Source: Acrasis kona (taxonomy: Eukaryota; Heterolobosea; Eutetramitea; Acrasida; Acrasidae). From it: a DNA stretch of 64,000 bases. Both the position numbers and the translations under genes were made by a program. Below the pieces are notes generated by a model. The model was not told the DNA's origin, searched no databases, and worked only from the letters and a program-made list of their open reading frames with translations. Position 1 is the stretch's first letter. Every line of letters starts with the position of its first letter. Below, in pieces: positions 51,711 through 63,319 of the stretch. The DNA is taken from the NCBI GenBank assembly GCA_026419775.2, contig JAOPGA020000625.1, forward strand, positions 1 to 64,000. The letters run 5' to 3'.

Positions 51711-52294
51711 GATCGAATTTCTTTTCGACCTGATAAAGAAGTGAGTTATTACAATCTTTCTTGGATTTTTGGAATTAAAATGTTGTGTTTTTGTCGTTTA
51801 AGTTTGTTTAGTCTATATGATTTATGATTTTGGATTTTCTGTTTGGATTACTCTATTTCTCCGTGTAGTGTTAAGGACGTTGTACTACTAAATTTGTACT
51901 ACAGAGGATGACACTCAAACAATAAGCAGTCTTGAATACAGCAGTGATGAAGAGTTAGATTGCAGCGAACCAACAAATTGTAAATCAAAATAAAACGGTA
52001 TACTTTATTAAACTTTGGTGATGAGTTACTAGTAGCTCTTGTCTTCGTCGGGGATATGCATGACCCGTTCACCCTTCTCCTTGCAGTCTCTGGCAGTCGG
52101 AAACGAACCAGGAGATAGTGACTACATTTTGAAGGGAGCTTTATGGACCAGGACCGCACTAGGCAGAGGCTCCTCAGATTCGAACTTGTAGATCACGCGT
52201 TTCATTAACGCAACAACAAATTGTAAATCGAGTTCGGTTGGACATCCATCAACATGAAAGTTCGGGAATTTTGAAATATCAACAGCAATGACGG
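51711..52294. other. Decayed region containing a 227-bp insertion
   Basis: A plus-strand frame ending in DDTQTISSLEYSSDEELDCSEPTNC (about 51905-51985) is interrupted by an insertion (51987-52213). Past the insertion the same frame continues briefly as KSSSVGHPST and stops. This looks like an old gene broken by an insertion and then by point mutations. Confidence 0.45.
51971..52229 (-). mobile_element. Insertion flanked by 16-bp direct repeats (retrocopy-like)
   Basis: CAACAAATTGTAAATC occurs at 51971-51986 and again at 52214-52229. The 227 bases between them read, on the minus strand, as the end of a protein: RVIYKFESEEPLPSAVLVHK, an in-frame TAG, then CKEKGERVMHIPDEDKSY and a stop, followed by AATAAA and ~15 bases. 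This is what a truncated retrocopy of an mRNA 3' end with a target-site duplication would look like. No poly(A) tract remains. The parent gene is not in this window and I do not recognise it. Confidence 0.6.
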
Positions 52295-52453
52295 ATGTAT
52301 TCCAAAAGTTTGCTCAAGAGAATTTTTGAGGAGCATTACCACTTTTTAAACGAAGAGAATGAGTACGGAAGAACACCATTATACATTGCCGCTCACGCGG
52401 GTCGGGAAGATATTGTCAAGTACCTACTGAGTATTGGCAGACGAATGTCATGA
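52295..52453 (+). pseudogene. Ankyrin-repeat fragment
   Basis: An ATG-initiated 52-codon frame encodes LLKRIFEEHYHFLNEENEYG and then RTPLYIAAHAGREDIVKYLL, a single well-preserved ankyrin repeat, and then stops. Downstream (about 52470-52710) another long plus-strand frame (HTILANTLRGTQFVEIRRFF...) has no start codon and may be the rest of the same gene after a frameshift. Confidence 0.5.
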
Positions 52454-53637
52454 AGAACTGTATCATCAAATGAACTTTTTACACCACTGCTGAGCACGAT
52501 TTCAAGAAATACAATAGCCACACCATTCTAGCCAATACTTTAAGAGGAACACAATTTGTTGAGATCCGGCGGTTCTTTACCAACACTGTTACGAAAGTAC
52601 TCACCGCGGTGGTCAGCTTTTTATTAATAGAGAAAGAGAAGATCCACAAACGCGTAGCCACAGTTAAGGAATGGTCATGCGGTTTAATCTGTACAAGAGT
52701 GTGCAGGGAATAGAGGAGTAAGTAATATTATACCAAAGCACCCTAACTGGTTTAGATCCGAATTAGGTTTCACAAGAGTACAACTACAATCCTCCTCGCC
52801 GACAAGGACCGAAACAAAGTCAATAGAAAGGTACATAACATTTCATAACCGACATTCATTTGGAGCAGTAACCGCATTCTTGACCTACGTGATACAACCC
52901 ATTCTCAAACTACGATACAATCAACATATAATACATACTCTACCTACTTCAAGACATTAANATCAATCATCGGCTTGAAGCAGGTAGAGTATGAGGCAAG
53001 AGGGATTATCATTAGGGATGTAGCTCTAACTATAACTAACTGGAAGTTGACTAATTAATTATCAACTAATTGTGAATTAACTAATAATTATAGTAACTTG
53101 AAATTTATTATAGTTTACAGAAGAAGGAATTCATTCACTTCCTTTGATACAGGATGACCCATTATCATTCCAAGGTTCGCAATAATTGCACACGAATAGA
53201 AAGCAATGTGATGCTTCTCTCTACTATGCCTCCATGTCTGCTGAAAATTCCAAATGCTTTGATCCTTCCAATTGCGTTCTCTACAAAATAAATTTTAATA
53301 GTTGAGTTCAGTTAGTTATTGTTAGTTAATTTGATAGTTATTTAATTATTTTGAGTTAAGAGCTAAACTCTATTCTATTTAATTTGCTACTTTTTATTAC
53401 TAGTAATAAAATAATTTTTGTACTATGTGTTGCCATCAAAAATACCTTGTCCTTACTTCTTTTTTTCCTTGCCGCATACTGTTTTTAATAGCTGTTTTTT
53501 ACGAAAAACATACAAAATTGTTCAGCGCAATAAAGCGATAAGATTTGTGTTTTATTGTCTAATAGAGTTGTCAATCTGTTCCAAATCAATCATTGCTCAA
53601 CCAATGATATCGTTACAAAATTGTTGTCATACACATA
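52454..53637. other. AT-rich, decayed region
   Basis: No intact gene. It holds the possible tail of the ankyrin fragment, an ambiguous base at 52961, and a TAACTAA/TTAGTTA-rich stretch. Within that, 53025-53041 and 53309-53325 are inverted copies with 16 of 17 matches. Confidence 0.4.
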
Positions 53638-54072
53638 ATGCTCTATGAGCTGATACAATTCTTTTTGAAACGAGTTTCCAGACGTTGGAGAGATGAAGAA
53701 TCAGAACAAGAATCCAAAACTAGTGTAATTGTTGTATTGAATACCGATAATCTTAGAACAATTCAAGGACCCCAGAGTAAGGATGACCTAATGATGGTTT
53801 CTATGGACAAGTCCTCTGAGGCACAAGACGAAAGAATTGCATTAAGGTTGAAACACTATCCTGATTCTAACGTATCTGTTACGGGACACGTGGACCACAA
53901 TCTGCTCTCATTCGTAATGAACATTCTATTGTCTCATAGGCTGAAGAGTATAGTAATTATGAAGAAGAGCAACTTACAGCCCATTCAAAATGAGGAAGAT
54001 GATGACGTACAAGACATTTTCGCGTACAAGCCCTCAAAGGCAGAGAGAACAAACTTGGAGGAAAGATTTTGA
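53638..54072 (+). CDS. Unknown protein, 144 residues
   Basis: ATG-initiated ORF (MLYELIQFFLKRVSRRW...). The strands TSVIVVLNTDNL, RIALRLKHYP, LLSFVMNILLSHRLKSIVIM suggest a small alpha/beta fold, with an acidic stretch and a charged end (KPSKAERTNLEERF). The pattern is faintly like a proteasome assembly chaperone, but I would not name it. An upstream exon is possible because the N-terminus starts abruptly. Convergent with NOA1, 20 bases between stops. Confidence 0.55.
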   Translation: MLYELIQFFLKRVSRRWRDEESEQESKTSVIVVLNTDNLRTIQGPQSKDDLMMVSMDKSSEAQDERIALRLKHYPDSNVSVTGHVDHNLLSFVMNILLSHRLKSIVIMKKSNLQPIQNEEDDDVQDIFAYKPSKAERTNLEERF

Positions 54073-54092
54073 CATTAAAAATACAGCGAAGA

Positions 54093-56042
54093 TTAATGAA
54101 TTGTTCTAATGTATTGGTCCTTCTTTAGATACATGGTCTCAAATGGCAAAATGCTATCTCTTACATAAATCTCCAACTTCTCGGGAACATAAACATCCAC
54201 AATCAAGTGTCCAACGCCAGTCACTGATATCCACCCAACACCAGGTATCACAATGTCAGCAATGCTCTTTCCACGTGTCACCCCATTAAATTCAAATGTC
54301 TTCTTCTTTGGCATATCCCACAACACATGACTCGTTCTGATGTCATCAGCTTCCTGCTGTTGTAATTTAATCTGGCTTGCATTATCTGCATCTGGGAACA
54401 GCAGGGGAGGCGATAATATACGGGTACCAAAATGTTCTTTATAGAATTCACCAGCACGTTCGTTTCCGGTGATGTGTACATCTAACGATGTTGAGCTGAA
54501 TAAAGTAAAGAATGCAATCTTCCAATGTTCATGCTTTGTTTCGCAGCTAATGTAATCGATCCTGGCGAGACCACCCAGGAACAATGTCCTCCCTGGTCTC
54601 ATTTGATAAAACTTGGGCACGAGCCTACGATCAGGCATCAACTTTTTGTAATCATCGATGGCCAACAGGTTGAGTGCAGAATGTGGATGAATCACTCCGG
54701 GAGTGTCGAACAGATAACTATTGGTTGGTTTGCGCGTAATCAACTCTCCAGTCTCCTCGTCCTTGATGGTGGTATTGCGGTTCTTTGCTGATGTTAAGAT
54801 TAAACTTTGAGAGTTGAGGGTGGTGCCGGGAACCAACGATGTGGTGAGGCTTGTTCTTGCTACACGATCCTTTGATACGCGATCGATTAAAAAATCATAA
54901 TCTGCCTCCTCCAACTTTTTTGGAAAGTTGATCTTTTTTGACTTGTCGTGTGCAGGGAATTGTTGGACTAGTCGATTGATCAGAGTTGATTTTCCAACAT
55001 TCGTGCATCCTACAATGTAAACGTCCCTGTATCCTTTCCTTAACTTTTCAATCTGATTGGCCAGTTGGATCATTCCTTCTCCTGTCTTACTGGACACCAT
55101 CACCACTCCTCTGATCTGTGATTTGATGTTTCCTTGTAACTCTTCGTCATTATCAAACTCGTCCAGATGCCTCTTGCGGGTTAGTTGCGGCATGTGGTCT
55201 GACACCTGCTTTTTGAGCCACTCTCTAATGCGAGCGTCGTTGGTTCTTTTGCGAGGAAGTAAATCAAGTTTATTGCCAACAATCAGTACAGGATTTTCGG
55301 TGCCCACTACTTTTTCAAAGTCTGGAATGATGCTCCCCTCGACATTGAACAAGTCGACGATCTTGACAACCATCAATCTCTTCTTTTCTTTCAGCTTTGA
55401 TAAACTCTTATAAAAGTCCTGTGCAGAAATGTCAACCGACATGTTTTGACCATTGTAATTGATGAGTTCAAAACAACGCTGGCAAACAATTGGTTTTTGT
55501 TTCTTGATTCTCTCAAATGCCTGCAACTGTGGTCTGTCTAGTACAAGAGCATCATCTGGTACAATGTGCTTCTTAATGTCGTCGACTTTATGTTTTGTAT
55601 TTGCCGCTCTATCTCTATGATATTGTGATATAAGCTTCTTTTTGACTTCCAAGTACATTTTGGTGTCGTCTGCTAACTTCCCTATTATTTTTGGGTCAAT
55701 GTAACCAATTTTTTGTGGATCGTTGCTGTGTATTCTAGCGCCACAGCCGGGGCAGTTGGCCGAACTTGCGATGACATCGTCCACTGTGATTGGTTTGATC
55801 CCCGTAATTTGAAGTGTTACTTCTTGATTTGATTCTTTGTTCTTTTCTTTCATTATCTTTTTACGTTCCCTTGTACGTTTTCCAAGGGGAATGTGCTTCA
55901 TGCTCAACCTTTCTTTTTTAGGATAAAGCCTGGTTTTTGGGCGTCCAACATCTTGTGAGCGATGTGCGCTATATACGAATGATGAAGAAAAGCATCTGCT
56001 TAATAATGGAAACTGTAACTTGTTGTTGAGCAACCTGTTCAT
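54093..56042 (-). CDS. NOA1: NOA1/YqeH circularly permuted mitochondrial GTPase
   Basis: 649 residues. A presequence-like N-terminus (NRLLNNKLQFPLLSRCFSSSF) is followed by a Cys4 zinc finger (CPGCGARIH ... CQRCFELINY) and then the GTPase motifs in permuted order: GNKLDLLPRK (G4) and VSSKTGEG (G5) come before VGCTNVGKSTLI (G1), TTSLVPGTTL (G2) and LFDTPGV (G3). That order is diagnostic for the YqeH/NOA1 group, which assists small-subunit assembly of the mitochondrial ribosome. The C-terminal RNA-binding-type domain is present. Single exon, close to the usual length. Confidence 0.93.
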   Translation of the reverse strand: MNRLLNNKLQFPLLSRCFSSSFVYSAHRSQDVGRPKTRLYPKKERLSMKHIPLGKRTRERKKIMKEKNKESNQEVTLQITGIKPITVDDVIASSANCPGCGARIHSNDPQKIGYIDPKIIGKLADDTKMYLEVKKKLISQYHRDRAANTKHKVDDIKKHIVPDDALVLDRPQLQAFERIKKQKPIVCQRCFELINYNGQNMSVDISAQDFYKSLSKLKEKKRLMVVKIVDLFNVEGSIIPDFEKVVGTENPVLIVGNKLDLLPRKRTNDARIREWLKKQVSDHMPQLTRKRHLDEFDNDEELQGNIKSQIRGVVMVSSKTGEGMIQLANQIEKLRKGYRDVYIVGCTNVGKSTLINRLVQQFPAHDKSKKINFPKKLEEADYDFLIDRVSKDRVARTSLTTSLVPGTTLNSQSLILTSAKNRNTTIKDEETGELITRKPTNSYLFDTPGVIHPHSALNLLAIDDYKKLMPDRRLVPKFYQMRPGRTLFLGGLARIDYISCETKHEHWKIAFFTLFSSTSLDVHITGNERAGEFYKEHFGTRILSPPLLFPDADNASQIKLQQQEADDIRTSHVLWDMPKKKTFEFNGVTRGKSIADIVIPGVGWISVTGVGHLIVDVYVPEKLEIYVRDSILPFETMYLKKDQYIRTIH

Positions 56043-56142
56043 TTCACAAAAAGTACTTGATTCATTATTGTAAAAGTGTTTGAAGTTGTGACCTTCACTT
56101 AAAAAATAAGAGGATGACGTCTTTTATGTAATATGAAATCAT

Positions 56143-57150
56143 TTATTGTACGTTTACGTCTTGAATGTAAAAGTGTCCATGATCTTTTTCTAAAGTCCAA
56201 GTTCCTCGAATCTCACTTCCACTCTTCATTCCTCTGTATGTGACTGTATGTGAGTTGTATTGTTTACTTAATTCGACCTCTCCACGATAATTAATTGTTC
56301 CTTGCCATTTAAAAGGACCTACAACGTCACTTCCACTTCCCGTAATCACTCCTAGTGGAGAGATTCTCACTTCGCATAGCATGTCACCTCTTTCATTATC
56401 CTGAGTCCAATGACCAACCCAAGTGTGAACCTCATCGTGATTTCGATGTTGGTTTTGTTGTTGCTGATGGTTAAAGTCATAACTGTGCATTGGTGGTGCG
56501 GGCATTGGTGGTGCGGAGGGATCTGGATAAAATCCTTGGCCGGCGTAACTTTGAGGTTGGTGTTGGTAAGAATGTTGTTGTTGTTGTTGTTGTTGGTGTT
56601 GGTAGAATTGCTGGTGCTGCTCAGGTTGCTGAGGGGCCTGTTGAAGATTGGAATGTACAATTTTGAAAGTTTCGTTTTGACCTGCGTTTAACCTATCTGC
56701 TACCATCCTACCATCAACTTTCAAAGTGAGACTATAAAACTTATTAGACTTACGTTCTGCACATAAGAAACGGTGTACGCTAGTACGCAGTGCCACGTGA
56801 GATTCAGTACCGATCTCTGCATAATTATTTACGTTGTTAGGATCAACGAGTTGGAAAGTTGTAGACCCTGATGGCTGTGTTGCATTGCAAAGAACTGCAA
56901 AGTTCTGTTCTGCAGACAAAAATCTACCGTTATGTGATTTGAGGAAAATCGGATCGCAGTATTTTAAATCTGAGCCGCGTTGTTTATGGGCTGCTGATAC
57001 AATCTCGAACGTAAATGTCTCTGATCTTGATGCTACTTCTGCTTTAATATCACCTCTGGTATTATTGTATTCGTCGATGCTCACATAAGTATTTCGTGGT
57101 GTTAATAAACAAATGTAATCTCCTACTTTTATGCTTGCTGATTGTCCCAT
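56143..57150 (-). CDS. Myristoylated beta-trefoil protein with Gln-rich linker
   Basis: 335 residues. MGQSAS is a good N-myristoylation site. The first ~165 residues contain the repeated pattern of a fascin/hisactophilin-type beta-trefoil (YVSIDEYNN, FLKSHNGRFLSAEQN, RFLCAERKSNKFYSL, each followed by FxI/LV). Hisactophilin, a myristoylated trefoil protein of amoebae, links actin to the plasma membrane depending on pH, so a similar role is plausible. A Gln/His/Pro-rich linker (about 170-240) leads to a C-terminal beta domain (WVGHWTQDNERGDMLCEVRI...FKWQGTINYRGEVEL) that I do not recognise by name. The neighbouring SANT gene is divergent, 631 bases away. Confidence 0.75.
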   Translation of the reverse strand: MGQSASIKVGDYICLLTPRNTYVSIDEYNNTRGDIKAEVASRSETFTFEIVSAAHKQRGSDLKYCDPIFLKSHNGRFLSAEQNFAVLCNATQPSGSTTFQLVDPNNVNNYAEIGTESHVALRTSVHRFLCAERKSNKFYSLTLKVDGRMVADRLNAGQNETFKIVHSNLQQAPQQPEQHQQFYQHQQQQQQQHSYQHQPQSYAGQGFYPDPSAPPMPAPPMHSYDFNHQQQQNQHRNHDEVHTWVGHWTQDNERGDMLCEVRISPLGVITGSGSDVVGPFKWQGTINYRGEVELSKQYNSHTVTYRGMKSGSEIRGTWTLEKDHGHFYIQDVNVQ

Positions 57151-57781
57151 GTTCTTTATGTATTTTTAGAATAGTTATATATAATTATTGTAAAATTTCG
57201 TTTTTTCTTTGTTTCAATTCTTCCAGATGTACAGATTTTCTGTTTTTGCTCTAAATGAGATGTATTAAAAGGTGTTGACATGTGGACTGATATTTTGTGG
57301 CTTGCGATGGGCCAAGAAAGGAGAGTAGAAGAGGAGAGGAGGGAAAAGTAAAGAGGGGTAGAGTATTGAAATTATGATTTTTTTAACACCGATCACGTAA
57401 TAATCTGCCTGGGTAATTGTATGAATGGGATGTTACCACAATGATGACAACACTACAGATCTAGACGGTTTTCGATTTCTGCAGCTAGATGGTGATAGAT
57501 AGAAGCGAGATGCACGTGACGACCAAAAGTTAAATTTCCCTCTTTTTCCGCAATCAATTTCACCATTGTAATGATATATTTGTAATGGATCTTGAATTCG
57601 AAATCAATAAAGTCAACCACTAACCGAAGACAAGGGGAGATTGCGAAGCTGGAACACCAGTTATCATCGCAGTTACATTTACGCGTTTACACACCCTCAT
57701 TAATGCCAAGACTGTGAGTGCTCGTTTGTTCATGGTTCACTAATATCATGATAGAAAGAACTAACATCAAAGTATACGAAC
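57151..57781. other. Divergent intergenic region
   Basis: No coding sequence seen. It contains a long purine-rich tract (about 57315-57365) and AGTCAACC at 57611-57618. It should hold the promoters of the beta-trefoil gene and the SANT-domain gene. Confidence 0.5.
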
Positions 57782-60700
57782 ATGTTTGATTCAAATAGAA
57801 GAATACCTCCACCCGATAATACATTTAGAAAAGACAAAAGGCCACCAAAACGTGAGTGGGACCAACAAAGGTATGTACATCAACTTTGTTGACTTTTTAA
57901 CATTTCCTCTAGAGGAGAATACAGAGATGACTCCTACAGCAACCCATCAAACGAAGACTCAAACATAGGCTCACCAACAGGAACACCAACTTCTAAACGC
58001 AGAAAGTACAGCAATCCTGAGAGTCCAAACCACACCCCAGATAAAAATCATCAATCATCATCACCCTTTGGAAGTCCACGTTATGGACGAGGCTATGGAA
58101 GCTATTACGGAAGCTCTGGGAATGATTCACAAATGTACAGATACCAAAGAGACCAGCACAGAAGCATCATGAGTCCTCATCGTGGATATCCTCCTTCATT
58201 CGTCCCACCGCCCTATCACTATAGTTCACAAGATAGATATTCGTCTCCATCACAATCTCCACATGGTCCATCACAACCTTCTTTTGATTTTGACAGAAGC
58301 CCATCTGGAAAGTACTACAGGCGCTACAATGATAGAGAAGTCTCTCCGCACCCAAGAAAGAGAGATGAAAGGAGGTATAGTCCAAAAGAGACTGTCACAC
58401 CGCCCCCACCGCCCACTACATCCTCCGAGGAGCCTACACAACACGAAACTCAACATCATGTTGAACAAAAGAAGGAACACACCGATGGACCGGCTGCTAA
58501 GGAGAATGATAAGGAATCTCCCAAGGAAGCACCAACGTCACCAAAGAATGATGCGAGCAACATTACTAAGGAAGATGTGGACGAAAAACTCGTTCATCAA
58601 GCACCAGAGGAACCACAAGAGGAACCACTTTCATCACAAGCCGTATTTGCACACAAACAACATTTGAAGTCATCCCTAAAAATCATTCCACCCGAAAATC
58701 ACGAGGACAACAAGGCTGAAAAGATTTCAACCAAGGACGAACAACAACCAGCATCGGCAACCAGCATGACGACACCAGAGAGCAGCAACAAGAGAAGAAG
58801 AGGATGGGGATGGGGTGTCGGATTGGCTTCCATCGAAAAGAAGAAAACGCCAGCAACGGATGATAACGTGTCGCCGACATCAACGACAAGTAATTCCGCT
58901 CTGGATGCAAACTCTCAATTAGAAAATGTAACGGCCACAGAATCACAGGTTGAATCTTCAAATCAAGAACTTTCACAACAATTGACCCAGAATCAAATTG
59001 TTGACAATGATGCTCTTGACGCACCATCTCCCACTAGTGCATTGTCGACTCAGAATCTAACAGCTGACCTACCCGCTCCAGATACCACGACAACCATTGC
59101 ACCCATGCTTCAGCCACCTATGCAAGAAGAGCCACCTCTACCCTCACAAGAAGAGATCTTGACCGCGATGGAGAAGGTCGACAACAACATCACGAAAATT
59201 CAAATGGAACTGGAGTCTTTCAAATCAAATTCACAAAACAAGTTGGCCAGAGCACAATCATCGAGATCAATTGCCGGCAGCAGGACACCACCTCCTAACA
59301 AACCGGACGGCAACAGCAACGAAGAGAGCGCCACTTCACATTCAACAGCACCCGTCAAGCACAGAACAAAAATACAACAAATTTATTTGGAAAATAGAGA
59401 AAGGAGCAAACAATCCGAAAATGTTTTCGAAATGCTCTGCAATCCATTACTAGAATGTCCACTCAAGAATCACACCACGTTTGATCACTTGGAGTTAATC
59501 AAAAACAATCAAATCACATTCGAAGCTATCAAGGACGAGCTCACGCAAATCATTGCCAACACCGTTCACCAATCACACATTAAGCTGGTGAGCGAGGGAG
59601 ATCGATACAAGAAGATGAAACAAGATTGGAAGCAAGTGATCATATCGAGAGGAGACGACAATGACGACGAGGGCAAGGACCCCATGGCAGAGCCACCCCC
59701 AGATCTAGATACCTTAACGCCAGAAGAACGTCTCCAATGGGATGAGGACGAAGAGGATCGATTGCAAGCGGAAGAAGAAAATAGAAGGCGCATCATGAAG
59801 AGCTTGGCCAAATGTCCCGACATGTTAACGCGCGACGACAAGTATTGTGCATACGACGATCAGAATGGATACGTGGACAGCCAGACGTGCTTCATGGAAT
59901 ACAAACTAAGAAGAAGCGTGGAAACATCTTGGACACCTCATGAAAAGGAAACATTTTATAAAATCTTTGCTCAATTTCCAAAGGATTTGAGAAGAGTGAA
60001 ACAACATTTACCCAACAAGAGCATGCCTGATTTGGTCAACTTTTATTATAACAACAAGATGAGCAAGGACTTTAAAGCATTGATGAGCGAAGTGAAACAA
60101 AAGAGGAGGTACAAGAGGAGAATCATCGAAGAGGGCGGCACCAATCATCGCAGCAATGGAAGAGTCAGCATCACATCTGGCGGCAGAAAAGATTTGGAAT
60201 CAAATCACGATTCATCTCATCAATCCAATCACCAACAACATTCACAAGAAGATGATTTGGATGAAGATGAAGACGATCCAGACGATCCAGATGACGATGT
60301 CATGTTGAATCAAGATGTAGATCACGAGGCATTGACTCGATTAGAAAAATCACTAATCAGACAAGCATTGGACAATGGCGAACCCATCGAAATTTCGAGA
60401 GAGATGAGATCGTTGGGACTGACCGCAGAGAACATTCACACGGTGAGCGGCACCAGAACATCCAGAGGACGCAGCAACAGTCATCTAGAAAGACCAAGTA
60501 ATGCCAACAAGCAACGCAGAGATTCATCGGAGGAAGTTTACATTCCCATGAGTCAACCAGGAAGTGTATGGACACAACAAGAAAAGGATTTATTCATTGA
60601 TTTATTCGCTCAATATGGACGCAACTTTGCTACCATCTCCGCAAAGATGAAATCAAGAACACCTCAGCAATGTCAAAAGTTCTACACCATACACAAGAAG

Positions 60701-63295
60701 AAATTAGATGTGGATCTTCCTGTTGATCAGAGGAAACCAGGTGCAAAACCAAAGAACAAGAAGCAGGAAGTGCCGCCGTCTTGTAACAATCAATCCATCA
60801 ATGCATCATCTAGTCATAATAATGCTGCTACGCCCACGCAATCATCATCATCTTCATCATCCAATGCTGCTGCGCTAAAAAAGAAAAAGAATTCAACATC
60901 TCCAAATGGATCACCATTACCCACCAATCTCAATTCAGAAAAGAAGAAACAGGATGGACAGCAGAGCAATAATCCACCCAAGAAGGTCACCGTATGGATC
61001 ACATCTGAGAAGGATGCATTCTTGGAACATTTTCAAGAGTGTGGAAGGGACTGGAAGAAGATTGCAGAATTGATTCCGACAAAGACCGAATTACAAATCA
61101 AATCCTTCTTTCAAAATTACAAGGTGAAATTAGGATTGGCACCACCTGCGAGTAAGAAATTGGAGAGGAGAATGAAAAAGAAACAACGCAAGAGGAGCAT
61201 GATGCACACAGCCATGCAGTTGATAGCATCTGCAGGTGACGTTGCCAGAGAATCATCTAATGATCAAAATGATTTGTGTGGATTGGCACTATTGGCACAA
61301 GAAATTGCAGATAAGCAACACTTGACCATGGACGAAGAAGCAAGCAATAGTGCTGGTGCTGGTGACGAAGTGAAAAGAAAGTTACCAAAGACCAGTGGTT
61401 ATCAATATCAGAGCGGCAACAGCATGACCACTCCACCACCACCTCCACCCAGTCTATCTCAACTCATGAGCTCCAATCATAATTTGAGAAAACCATCAGT
61501 CATGAATAGTCCAGCACTGGGTAGTTTGATGAGCATTGCTGCTGCAGTGGCCAATAATACCACTGCCACTCCCACCACCAATACTACCGCTACATCCAAT
61601 AACAACAATATTGCATTGAAGAAATCAACACCCACTGCATTCAATGTTGATTTGTTGGCACAGACTGCACTATCAGAACGATCCTCTAGCAATCCACCAC
61701 CCACTTCACTACCATCGCTTCAAGATATATTCATCAGCAACAATAGAGCACAGCAACAACAACAGCAACAGCAGCAACAAGCACCAACACAACCATCTCA
61801 AGAAGAAGAAAAGAGCACCACTGCGGTGTTGAATCCAGCACCATTCGGTAGGTATAGTAATCTATATACCATACCCAACATGCCAACATTCAACAACACA
61901 AACACTGTTCCACCACCACCAGCACGCGCACCACCACCACAAAAACAACAACAACAACAGCAACAACCCAATACCATCAGCAATAACAAGCAATCAAAGG
62001 ATGGTGCTGTTGATAATGTGACAAATCCAAATTCGCCATGGTACATTCAAAAAACATTTACTCCCAACATTACGCCCAATCAATTATCTCACGCTGACGC
62101 ATCATCTTCATCATCCAATAATTCATCCAATAGACAATCAGCATTGGATAAACCCACCAACGCCAATACCACTGCTACGCCCTCCAATCTCCAATCATCA
62201 TCGACATCTTCATCAACAACATCTCAGCCACAACAACGATTCAACAACAATCCATCCATCAACACCACCAATAACACCAACGCCACAAACAACAACAGTC
62301 CACAACCATCTCCATCCAACAAGGATAACAACAACAAGAAGAATAATCGATCCATTGATTTGATCAGCAATGAAGTATTGGATCGATCAGTAAACTTTGT
62401 AGCACCACCACCCGGACCAACATCCACCCTCAACAAGAATCAACAGGGCAATAGCAGCAATCTACCACCATTCGCCACCTTCTCCACTGTGTTGAGCCAA
62501 TTACCAGCCATGCCCAGTACTGGTGGTAATGGTTATGTACAGTCACAACAACAAAAATCAACAAAACCATTTGCTGTCCAACCACCACACAATAGCAGAC
62601 AACAACAACTTGGAGCGAAGAATAATCAACAACAGCAGCAACAACCAACGCTATTGGATATTCAACAACAACAACAACAACAACAAATTGTGCATCAACC
62701 CCTTCAACAATCACAAATGATGATACCACCACACCAACCACTACAACAATCATCGTCATCATCCACATCCACTCCGTCATCTTCATCCAATAACAATCTA
62801 CAACAACAATCCATTCTACAATCGCTTCAATCACAACAACACCAATTACACCATGCGCAGTTATTGTCACAGGTACAACAAGCACCACCACTCGCATCCA
62901 ACACTAGCAATAGCAGCAGCAGCAGCGCTTCTTCTAATCCATCAAAGGTTAGTATTGAAGAATTAGAGGAGGGAAAGATTCCTGATTTCCTTGGTAGCAA
63001 GCCCGCTTGGAATAACACACAAAAGAATGGTCAACCCATGTTCTTGAGTCCCACTTCAGTGCATCCCACTTTTCAACAGACGTTGAGTATGTTCAAGAAT
63101 AGCGGATTGCATCATGGTAACACGACCAATCAACAACAGCCATTCCCATTTGGTGCTGGAGAGAATTTGTTACTAGGCATATTTAATAACAATTTCCAGG
63201 ATGCGTACAAGAGAGTGGAGAGCGGCAAGAATGAAAACAGTAGTGTTAATAATGCTCAGCAGGATCAACAGCAAGATGGATCAAGCAATACATGA
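57782..63295 (+). CDS. SANT-domain corepressor-like nuclear protein
   Basis: Predicted 1823 residues. Exon 1 starts at ATG 57782 (MFDSNRRIPPPDNTF); a 42-nt intron (57871-57912, GTATGT...CTCTAG) joins it to the rest. Three SANT/Myb domains: WTPHEKETFYKIFAQFPKDL (about residue 710), VWTQQEKDLFIDLFAQYGRN (about 915) and VWITSEKDAFLEHFQECGRD (about 1060). The first, with the preceding helical part (KIQQIYLENRERSK, DDKYCAYDDQNGY), is arranged as in NCoR/SMRT and fungal Snt1, whose SANT1 activates HDAC3. The rest is disordered: Pro/Ser-rich at the N-terminus and, beyond about 1130, long Gln, Asn, Ser and Thr runs. It is probably a chromatin-bound scaffold for a histone deacetylase complex; the partner is inferred. 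Confidence 0.83.
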
Positions 63296-63319
63296 CATAT
63301 TTGTAATATAAAATAATTT

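Noticed and set aside
53019-53372. MITE in the TAACTAA-rich region
   Set aside because: Only 17 bases match convincingly; the rest is low-complexity AT sequence.
53418-53648. 76-codon ORF upstream of the 53638 gene
   Set aside because: Hydrophobic, AT-driven composition; no join to the downstream gene keeps frame with a plausible donor.
62430-62897. Val/Trp-rich minus-strand ORF
   Set aside because: Reverse-strand shadow of the poly-Gln/Asn part of the SANT-domain gene.
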